From an uncultured Muribaculaceae bacterium (GTDB lineage Bacteria > Bacteroidota > Bacteroidia > Bacteroidales > Muribaculaceae): a DNA stretch of 18,363 bases. Shown one piece after another: positions 6,142 through 14,000 of the stretch. A program made the translations under genes and the position numbers. Numbering within the stretch: position 1 is the stretch's first letter; each line of letters begins with the position of its first letter. Below the pieces are notes generated by a model. The model was not told where the DNA came from. It saw only the letters and a list, made by a program, of their open reading frames with translations, and did not search any database. The stretch covers positions 1 through 18,363 of the forward strand of contig CAJUBM010000056.1 of NCBI GenBank assembly GCA_910584735.1, in the 5' to 3' direction.

Positions 6142-9105
6142 ATGAGATTTAAGATTTTATCTTCATGCTTTTTTGTTGCATTGACTTCCTTTGCCGGTGG
6201 GATGACAACCCATGTGGCGGTTTCTGACAATGCAACCACGGCCACAGGCCGGTCTTCAGCCGTTGTGTTTGATACGAACAGACCTCTCTGTCATGATTCC
6301 GATCCGGCGGCTGACGGAACCCTGAGTGATGAGGGGCTTATGCTCCACTATATGGGGAACCGCCGCGCGTTGGCCGGTGACGGATGTCACGTTAATATGG
6401 TACATACAGAGGTCGGGGTTGCCAGCGTGGCATCTAATTTACAGAACCTGACTGATGAGGATCTTTCAAATTCGGCATCCTTTATAAAAGGAGTAAAGGT
6501 TGATCTTGTTAGCAACCCGTATGTTTCGGTGCGTGATGTAAATCATTATTATGCCAAAGGGACGGAGGCCGGTTTCTGCATCGTAGCTTCCACAGGTGCA
6601 AACGTGCTGACAATCGATGTGGTAAAGCTGTTCCATATAGGTTTTTATCGAGATGGTAAGCTTATAGGCACGGAGGCTGTTGACACCGGGGCTGACGGCA
6701 CCGGACTTGGCGTGTCTCTGATACAGATTCCTGGCAGTGATGATGCCGCTATCTGCGTAAGTGCGGTAGCCCCTGATATTTTTGATGAGATTTCGCTCAC
6801 CGGCGATGGCATAAGCATAGATACGTTTGAATCATTCAAGATTAAGTATGCTTTCGTCGGTAAGGAAAGGCCCAACATATTGAATCGCGACTGGAAATCG
6901 AACGGGTTCCCTATAAAAGGGGGTATTTCCGCTTATAACGAGCTTTCCGGGAGGAGTCTGAAACTTGTTGATGCAAAATGTAACAATGGCCTTGCGATCT
7001 CTGATAAATTCGTTGAGAATCCCGAAGAGGGCGCACTCATCGCGGCTGTGGTGACAATCGGAGGTTGTTCGGCAGAGGTGCATATCGAAGATGAGGCTAA
7101 TGCGGATTCGGAGGTGTTTGATGCCGGGACCGAGGTTGGATTTAAAATCGGCATGTCAAGTCTTTTGGAACTCGGCGTTGGCGATGCCGCCCAGATAATC
7201 TTCTATAGCAAGGACAAGAAAACAATAGGTTATACGGAGACCGAGCGTGTCACGGTTAATGCCGGTGTGCTGGGATTGGATGTGGCCGATATAACGCCCG
7301 AGCAGTTTATCTCGGCGACGGCCAGCAAGCCTTTCTCCGGCGCCAAGTTGTATCTGGGGAAAGGTCTGGAGGTGAATCTGGGAAGCACGATGGCCTATTA
7401 TGCCTATTTCAAGGAGAAGCCCGATGTCCTTCATCATTGCGACCTGGCACACTCATCGCGTGTATATCTCGCTCCTGACGCTACGGAGTGCACTCTCCAA
7501 TGGAACAAGACGCTGGGCTATCCTGTGGAATGGACACTTGTAGAGGCGCCCGAAGGCTCTACGGCAACGGTTGACAGTTCTACAGGCTTGTTGTCGGGAA
7601 TCGACCTCAAAGGAGAGTATGTGCTCCGGGTGCAGGTGCTGGGCGAGGGCCATGAGGAGTGTAACGGCGAGGTGATAGTGAAGAACGACCAGTTCCGGGA
7701 TGAAGAAGGTGGAATGGTGGCCGGAGGATGCGGCAATCCGCTTGTCAACGGCATTGAAAACGGCACATATGAAGTGCAGAAGGCCGTGTACGAGTCAAGC
7801 GGTTCTCTGATTTCTATAAGCAATCTTGAGAATGAGAATAATGTTGTAAGTCCTGATTTCGAATCATATGCCACATATAACGGTGGTCTCGGTATTGCTA
7901 CGAATGTGCGTATTATCGGAGTAAAACGTACGGACGGCACCCCTATCAGCGATGGTTCCGCAGCCGTGCGTGTAGGTTTCGTAGTAGAGGAATCGGTTAA
8001 CGGCCTTAATGCCAATGTGCTTGAATTCATGCAGATACGCACGTATTACGCCGGCAATCAGACAGAGTCGAAGCCTGTTGACGAATCAAACGCCGTATCT
8101 GTGGATCTGATTGGTAGCGGAAAGACCCGCAAGGTGCGTTACTCCATAGAGGTTCCTGCCGGCAAGATGTTTGATGAGATACAGCTTTGGAAGAGCGGTG
8201 TACTTAATCTTGACGTGAACAATCTGAAAATTTACTATCCTTTTGTGGAAGAGGCCGGTTCGGTATGTAGCACAATCCTTGGTTGTGACGGTGAACTCGT
8301 CAGCCTCCATGCATCTGTAATGCCTCTTATGGCAGGAGGTGTTAATGCCTTCCAGTTCATCAAAGACCTTAGCTTCTTTATTGATAACGACCTGGATAGC
8401 TATATGGCCATAGGCAACACCGTGTCGTTGGGTGGAGGCGTGAACCTGTCTGTGAAGTTGGGACGTACCATAGACCCGTCGCAGCAGATAGGCATAATCG
8501 TCGGGAACGAGACTTATCTGGCCGGTGTAAATGCCGGGGAATGGCTCAAAGTCCGTCTTAAGCGGCAGGTTTCGGAAGCATCCTCGACGAGGGCCTACAA
8601 GGCTGAGGCTCAAAGTGAATATACCGGCGATGAATTTACCGACTGGAGTGTGGCGGATGCCAACGTTGCGGGATTCGGAGATAAGAATGTTCTACACATA
8701 ACTCCTACCAAGCCTTTTGACGAAATAGAGATGGTTGTCGCCAATGTGGTCGGAGCGGTTGACTATCAGAAGTTCTACGGCATATGCACCAAGGGTGACT
8801 CCAATGGCAACGGAATCCCGGACTGCATGGAAACCAGTTATGAGGCTCTGCCGGATGTCCCTACAGGCGTGGCATCTCCTGAAAGAGACACCCTTGAGGT
8901 ACGTGTGGCGGGTTCCACGGTTACGGCTTCTTGTGGCGCCGGAGGTATAGAGCGCGTTATCGTTTATGATATGGCCGGTATGGCATTGGACGGTGCCGTA
9001 TGCCACGGGGGGAATGAATGTTCGATTGACATGGCCCCCGGAATATATATTGTCTACATAATGCTGTCTGACGGGTCGGCCCGCAGTGTGAAGGTCGAAA
9101 TCTGA
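6142..9105 (+). CDS. Secreted repeat protein with type IX secretion C-terminal tail
   Basis: A 987-residue exported protein with an N-terminal signal peptide (about 1-20). Four divergent repeats of ~130-160 residues are visible by recurring landmarks. A (T)E/V-x-GF strand occurs near residues 141, 329, 608 and 774. About 70-85 residues later a (P/I)F(D/S)(E/G)(I/A) strand occurs near 214, 398, 677 and 859, and repeats 1-3 then have a YAFVG/YAYFKE/YYPFVEE segment. Between repeats 2 and 3 lies an Ig-like putative-binding segment (about 440-520). GDSNGNGIPDC (885-895) is a calcium-binding thrombospondin-3-like motif. The C-terminal ~75 residues (VIVYDMAGM...GIYIVYIM...KVEI) match the Por/T9SS type A sorting domain, so the protein is expected to cross the outer membrane and be surface-anchored or released. 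No catalytic motif is seen; an adhesin or surface-layer role is inference. Cys-rich for an envelope protein. Confidence 0.75.
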   Translation: MRFKILSSCFFVALTSFAGGMTTHVAVSDNATTATGRSSAVVFDTNRPLCHDSDPAADGTLSDEGLMLHYMGNRRALAGDGCHVNMVHTEVGVASVASNLQNLTDEDLSNSASFIKGVKVDLVSNPYVSVRDVNHYYAKGTEAGFCIVASTGANVLTIDVVKLFHIGFYRDGKLIGTEAVDTGADGTGLGVSLIQIPGSDDAAICVSAVAPDIFDEISLTGDGISIDTFESFKIKYAFVGKERPNILNRDWKSNGFPIKGGISAYNELSGRSLKLVDAKCNNGLAISDKFVENPEEGALIAAVVTIGGCSAEVHIEDEANADSEVFDAGTEVGFKIGMSSLLELGVGDAAQIIFYSKDKKTIGYTETERVTVNAGVLGLDVADITPEQFISATASKPFSGAKLYLGKGLEVNLGSTMAYYAYFKEKPDVLHHCDLAHSSRVYLAPDATECTLQWNKTLGYPVEWTLVEAPEGSTATVDSSTGLLSGIDLKGEYVLRVQVLGEGHEECNGEVIVKNDQFRDEEGGMVAGGCGNPLVNGIENGTYEVQKAVYESSGSLISISNLENENNVVSPDFESYATYNGGLGIATNVRIIGVKRTDGTPISDGSAAVRVGFVVEESVNGLNANVLEFMQIRTYYAGNQTESKPVDESNAVSVDLIGSGKTRKVRYSIEVPAGKMFDEIQLWKSGVLNLDVNNLKIYYPFVEEAGSVCSTILGCDGELVSLHASVMPLMAGGVNAFQFIKDLSFFIDNDLDSYMAIGNTVSLGGGVNLSVKLGRTIDPSQQIGIIVGNETYLAGVNAGEWLKVRLKRQVSEASSTRAYKAEAQSEYTGDEFTDWSVADANVAGFGDKNVLHITPTKPFDEIEMVVANVVGAVDYQKFYGICTKGDSNGNGIPDCMETSYEALPDVPTGVASPERDTLEVRVAGSTVTASCGAGGIERVIVYDMAGMALDGAVCHGGNECSIDMAPGIYIVYIMLSDGSARSVKVEI

Positions 9106-9130
9106 TCCGATTAAGACCATAGGCAGACTT

Positions 9131-9180
9131 ACGCCACTTTCATGTCCGGGGGTAATATCCCGGGGACGTGAGGGTGGCGT
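9131..9180 (+). terminator. Terminator after the T9SS-tailed protein
   Basis: ACGCCAC (9131-9137) pairs with GTGGCGT (9174-9180), continued inward by TCA/TGA and GTCC(GGG)/(CCC)GGGGAC around an 8-10 nt loop. It begins 25 nt after the stop codon and is followed by TTATGTTATATG. It separates this gene from the sigma-factor operon. Confidence 0.8.
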
Positions 9181-9269
9181 TATGTTATATGTTACTATAA
9201 AGTGGCGGAAAGGTTGCTTAATAATAATTAAAAAGGAGGAGGAGGGTAGGTTATATCGGTGGAAAGTGT

Positions 9270-9277
9270 TAAATTTG
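9270..9277 (+). promoter_or_regulatory. Possible -7 box of the ECF sigma operon
   Basis: TAAATTTG matches TAnnTTTG and ends 15 nt before the ATG at 9293. No convincing TTTG -33 box is found 19-21 nt upstream. ECF operons are often autoregulated from a different promoter type, so this is tentative. A purine run GGAGGAGGAGGG (9235-9246) lies upstream, too far from the ATG to be its ribosome-binding site. Confidence 0.35.
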
Positions 9278-9292
9278 AACCGAAAATAAAAC

Positions 9293-9853
9293 ATGGGTAC
9301 TGACATAGCACAGGAAAACAAGGAACTTATAGAGCGTCTGCGCCAGCCTCAAAGCTGCCGCGAGGCGTTCAACGAAGTTATGCGCCTGTACACCGAACCC
9401 CTCTACCGCCAGATAAGGCGCATGGTCGAGAACCACGATGACGCCGCCGACATATTGCAGAATACGTTTTTGAAAGCATGGCAGTCGATAGAGAATTTCA
9501 GGGGCGATGCCAAACTCACCACCTGGCTCTACAAGATAGCCCTCAACGAGAGCATCACACACCTGCAGCGTGAGCGCAAGCGCCTCAGTCTCAGCATAGA
9601 CGATGAGGAAGGCCATCTGATTAACCTTATCGAGGCCGATGAGTGGACCGATGGCGACGAGTTGGTGAGAAAACTGAGAAAGGCCGTGGCCACACTGCCT
9701 GAGAAACAGCGTATGGTCTTCAACATGAAGTATTACGATGATATGAAGTACGAGCAGATTTCCGAGATACTCGGCACGTCTGTGGGGGCTTTGAAGGCAT
9801 CGTACCATCTCGCCGTGAAAAAAATAGAAAATTATTTCAACAACAACGATTAA
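9293..9853 (+). CDS. ECF-type RNA polymerase sigma factor
   Basis: A 186-residue sigma-70 family protein with only regions 2 and 4, i.e. extracytoplasmic-function type. Region 2 (about 24-95) includes DDAADILQNTFLKAW and FRGDAKLTTWLYKIALN, the core-binding and -10-recognising helices. Region 4 (about 126-182) includes LPEKQRMVFNMKYYDD and the helix-turn-helix YEQISEILGTSVGALKASY. It redirects RNA polymerase to envelope- or stress-response promoters when its anti-sigma factor releases it. It is the first gene of a three-gene cassette. The ATG at 9293 gives the usual length. Confidence 0.95.
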   Translation: MGTDIAQENKELIERLRQPQSCREAFNEVMRLYTEPLYRQIRRMVENHDDAADILQNTFLKAWQSIENFRGDAKLTTWLYKIALNESITHLQRERKRLSLSIDDEEGHLINLIEADEWTDGDELVRKLRKAVATLPEKQRMVFNMKYYDDMKYEQISEILGTSVGALKASYHLAVKKIENYFNNND

Positions 9854-9911
9854 GGCGTTAAACCTTCCATCCCCGCGTAAGTCATATTAGTGCTAAGCTT
9901 CAAAAACCGAT

Positions 9912-10340
9912 ATGAGAAAAGATAACGACATACTCTCCCGGGTGGGGCGCCGAGACGGGCTGACCGTCCCCGACGGCTTCTTCGAGCAGTTCGCGGCGAA
10001 GATGGCTGAGTCGTTGCCTGAGAATCCGGCTGCCGAGCGTCCTCGTGAAGCGGTTGTCGCGCCACGGTCGTTCTGGAGCAGGGTGCGTCCCTATGTATAT
10101 ATGGCGGCCATGTTTGCCGGCGTATGGTGCATGATAAAGATGTTCTCGCTGATGTCGCCTGCCAACGTTGACCTGTCAATAGACAGCAACCAGGCCCTTA
10201 CCGATGCCCTGCGTGACGACAACTTTATCTACGAGTATATAATAGACGATATTTCCGACCGTGAAATCATGGAGGAGATGTACGATGACTCCCTTTCCGT
10301 AGACGATCTCTTTCCTGCCGATTCCATGCTTATGGAGTGA
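9912..10340 (+). CDS. Single-pass membrane protein, probable anti-sigma factor
   Basis: A 142-residue protein with a cytoplasmic N-terminal segment containing VPDGFFEQFAAKMAESLP (19-36), a signature often seen in Bacteroidetes proteins encoded next to ECF sigma factors. One transmembrane helix follows at about 59-81, and then a strongly acidic periplasmic tail (about 85-142). No zinc-binding HxxxCxxC anti-sigma motif is present. Position 58 nt after the sigma gene, size and topology argue that it holds the sigma factor at the inner membrane and senses the periplasm. The family is not recognised beyond that, so the function is inferred from context. Confidence 0.8.
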   Translation: MRKDNDILSRVGRRDGLTVPDGFFEQFAAKMAESLPENPAAERPREAVVAPRSFWSRVRPYVYMAAMFAGVWCMIKMFSLMSPANVDLSIDSNQALTDALRDDNFIYEYIIDDISDREIMEEMYDDSLSVDDLFPADSMLME

Positions 10341-10384
10341 CCCCTTTACAGACGGCTTTATCGCATTGAATAAACCTGAACAAT

Positions 10385-10870
10385 ATGGCGAAAAAATTAC
10401 TTATTTATATATCCGTTCTCCTTTTCCTTATGCCATGCGTGGCTTCTGCCCAGCGGAAGGAGGATGGCGCCCGCAGCCAGTGGCTTACGGAGATGCGCCA
10501 GTATAAGCGCAATTATTTTGCCAAGGAACTGGGGCTTACCCGCGAGCAGCAGAACAAATTCTTCCCCCTCTATGAGGAAATGGACGATGAGACTTACCGA
10601 ATAGAGGAGGAGGCCCGCCAGATGGAGAAGCGCGTTTCGGAGATGGCCGACCCGTCTGATACGGAGTTCGAGAAAGCCACCGAGGCCCTTTATGACGCCC
10701 GCCTGCGCACGGCCCAGATTGAGAAGGACTATCTCGAGAAGTTTAATGACATACTGTCGCGCAAGCAGCTTTTCCAACTTAAAGCCGTGGAGCGCAAGTT
10801 CCAACGCGACATGATGAGGCAGCACCACCGCCTGCGTCAGAACGCCAAAGGTCGTAAAGCCGGCAGATGA
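10385..10870 (+). CDS. Periplasmic Spy/CpxP-like protein
   Basis: A 161-residue protein with a cleavable signal peptide (about 1-22, ending VASAQ). It is then almost wholly helical and highly charged, with the LTREQQNKFFPLYEEMD segment (51-67) that resembles the LTxxQ motif of Spy/CpxP/ZraP/CnrX proteins. A second charged helix (about 100-150) ends in a basic His/Arg/Lys-rich tail. It should act in the periplasm as a chaperone or as the sensory partner of the membrane anti-sigma factor. It is 44 nt downstream of that gene and last in the cassette. A metal-sensing role, as in CnrX, is possible, but no clear metal site can be read. Confidence 0.8.
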   Translation: MAKKLLIYISVLLFLMPCVASAQRKEDGARSQWLTEMRQYKRNYFAKELGLTREQQNKFFPLYEEMDDETYRIEEEARQMEKRVSEMADPSDTEFEKATEALYDARLRTAQIEKDYLEKFNDILSRKQLFQLKAVERKFQRDMMRQHHRLRQNAKGRKAGR

Positions 10871-10922
10871 ACATCCATCTCCCCGTTTCTATTAGCCGGG
10901 CTGAGATTAAGTAATAAGACAC

Positions 10923-10975
10923 AATATTTGCAAAGGGCAATGAGGGCGTGGCCCTGGTTGCCCTTTGCAAATATT
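10923..10975 (+). terminator. Long hairpin after the sigma/anti-sigma/Spy cassette
   Basis: An 18-bp perfect inverted repeat, AATATTTGCAAAGGGCAA (10923-10940) with its complement at 10958-10975, contains an inner AGGGC/GCCCT stem. It lies 52 nt after the Spy-like gene and 40 nt before the A2M start. It is probably the terminator of the sigma cassette, although its flanking U-tract is short, so partial read-through into the A2M gene is plausible. Confidence 0.75.
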
Positions 10976-11015
10976 TCGATAGTTGAAATATAAACCCCAG
11001 TTATTTTCCTCAGGA

Positions 11016-14000
11016 ATGAAGAAGCTCATAATCCTCCTTATGGCCTTTGGGGCGGCTATAGCCGCTTTCTGCCAGAAGAAACAGGCACCTGATTTCGCTT
11101 TCCCGGCACAGGTGGAGAAAACAGCCCGCGCCGATTTGGAGCGTGCCGTAAAGTCGGGCAACGGCCCGGCGACGGTGGATGCCGCAGTACGTTGGTCGTT
11201 GGCAAAGGCGCAGGTGTCGTCTGATTCGCTGCCGGCAGTTATAGCCGGCATAGGGCGGATAACTACCAAAATTAACGACCCTGCCGCCAAGGCTATGCTA
11301 AACACCCTGCTGGCGAGGATATATACTGAGATTTACGAGTATTCCCGATACAAGATTGACGAGCGGCCTACGATGGCCTCCGCCGGGGATGACTATAATC
11401 TCTGGAGCCGTGACAGGTTTGCCAGCGAAGTGGATTCCCTTACCACGAAGGCTCTTGCCGATTCCGGGGCGCTGAAGGCCGTTCCGTTGTCGGATTATGC
11501 CGGCGTGATTGATTTCAGCCGTGCCGACCTGAAACTCTACCCCACGCTATATGATTTTGTTGCCGTGCGCGGCATAGATAATCTATCCCCTTTTATACCG
11601 AGGGCAAGCAATGTGCTGAACGGAAGATTGCTGCAATACCCGGACGACACATCGCTCTATCCCGGCGCGGGATCTGTATTGGGGCATATATTGGGGATAT
11701 ATCACGAGCGTGGACAATATCTTGCCTCTCGCGAAAATCTCCCTGCCGAGATTGACAACGACCTTGCCCGGCTCGAATTCATAAATGAAAACCGGTTCAT
11801 CATATCTTCCGTAAACGGTGATGAGGATTCGCTGTATGAAAATGTCTTGATTGAGAGGTATGAGGAGATGCTGCCGCGTACGCCCGATGCCGTGCGCTAC
11901 CTTTTGGAACTCCCGGCCTCATATGATAAGGTATATCCCATCTTGTCGGAGTTCGCCGCCGGTCATCCATCGTATGCCGATATAAACGCGGTGAAGAACC
12001 GGCTTAACTCCATGTCGCAGCCCACTGCCAATGTGTCCTACAGTTCACGTGCTGTACCGGGTGTGCCGTTCAAGGTGACGGTAGAGGCCGGCAATGCGTC
12101 TAAGGTGACACTGAAGCTGTATGATGTGACGGCTATCTCCAACCGTGAGAATTCAAACCTGCAATATAAAAAGGTTGCCTCACGGTTAGGGGAACCTAAG
12201 GCGACTGTCTCTGTAGAATTTTCCGATACTGTGCCTTTCTCCAAAAAAGAGACAGTGGAACTCACCATTCCCTCATTCGGACGTTATATAATAGTCCCCG
12301 AGATAAACGGAATACCTGTCGGAGCCAATAACTCGCAGTGGATTCCCGTTCTATACGGCACAGAGCTTGTCGCAACAAGTATAAATTCGTACCCCGATCC
12401 ATTTGCGGTTGTGGTAAATCCTCTCACTGGAGAGCCGCAAAAAGGGGTAGATGTGGCGTTCCGTCCATGGTCGCGTAAGTCGGGTTTTACTCCCGTTTCC
12501 GGGAAGACCTCTGCTGACGGTTTCCTCACTCTTGACAAGAGTAAGGAAGGCGGCTCCGGGGAGATTAGGGTCAGCCGTGGCGATGACCGTTATTCTCCAG
12601 CTTCATCAGTCGCTATCCGTGATTATCAGAGCCATAAGGGAGAGTTAAGGGTTGACATCCAGACCCCACTCAAACTCTATCATCCGGGCGATTCGATTAC
12701 ATTCGCTGTAGTTGCTTTCCAAAGAGGAGAAAAAGAGAGGGATTTCCGTATAGGTGGGGACTGTAAACTATCTATAGTTTTGCGCGATGCCAATTATCAA
12801 GAGGCCGGAACCGTTGAGGTTACGACTGATTCGTGGGGTCGTGCGCAAAGCGGTTTCATTCTTCCGAAGGATGGTTTACAGGGACAATTTTCCCTACAGG
12901 CCATCTGCATTGATAAAGATGGTGATATTTCGTATGTTGGAGAATGTTGGTTCAATGTCAGCGATTACCGGCTTCCTACTTTCCAGGTAGAGGATGTGGC
13001 GGCACTTCGTCCGGGCACACTCGGAGAATCTGCACTCGTAACGGGTAAGGCTGTGACATTTGCCGGATTTCCGGTTTTGGATGCCGTTGTGAAGATTCAA
13101 ATGAGTGTACGTACAGGCAACTGGTATTGGGCGTCCGTTTCTCCTGTGTTTGCCACACTGGAGGGTAAGACTACGCCAGATGGAAGTTTCTCTGTCGAGA
13201 TTCCTGCCGAGGTGATGACCGGCGCGCCCTCGCCGTTGGGATATTTTATCGCAGATATTGCCGTTACATCGGCTGAAGGTGAGACTCAGACAGCTTCAGC
13301 CTCATTCAACCTTGGCAAACCTCTTTCGATACGCTCCGAGATTCCTGATGTAGTAAATCTTGACAAACCGTTTAAGGCCAAGGTCGAAGCCTTTGACTAT
13401 AAGGATAAGCCACAGCCGATTGTGCTGAACTATACCATAAAAGGTGAGAACATAGATGGTGACATTCCTTCGCGGACAGGGATTTTGACTGATGGAAACC
13501 TTGTTGACGTTATCAAGGCTCTTCCTCCCGGGGAATATAAATTTGAGTTCGTACCTGCTGATTCAACTTTGGCCAACCCGCTCAAGGATGTGTCCTTGGT
13601 GGTCTATTCTCCGCGCTCGAAAGTGTCGCCTATGAAAGATAAGGTGCTTTGGCTCCCGGAAGGGGATATTACCGCAGATACCTCCGGGGACGCTTCCGTG
13701 GTATTCGGATCGAATGTAGAGGGCGCATGGATATGGCTTTTTGTAAGCGATAAAGAGGGAAAAACTGTAGAGAATCGTTGGGTGCGTACTCGCCGAGGGA
13801 TGCAGTCAGTTGATATAAAGCTCCAATCCGATTTCCGCGAGGGATGCATCTCTATGCGCGGAGTACGTGACTATGATGCGTTTAGTGGAACTCTTAACCT
13901 CTACGCTTCCGAGTCGAAGTCCGCTATAAATCTTGAAGTAGAAACATTCAGGAACAGGATTACTCCCGGAGATGAAGAGACTGTGACGTTCCGTGTCAAG

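Noticed and set aside
8692..9321. 209-codon minus-strand frame at the end of the T9SS protein and across its terminator
   Set aside because: It runs antisense to the sorting tail, through the hairpin terminator and into the sigma gene start, with no family resemblance.
10983..11015. In-frame TTG start 11 codons before the A2M ATG
   Set aside because: The ATG at 11016 begins a canonical signal peptide (Lys-Lys then hydrophobic core); the extension would bury it and starts within 8 nt of a terminator hairpin.
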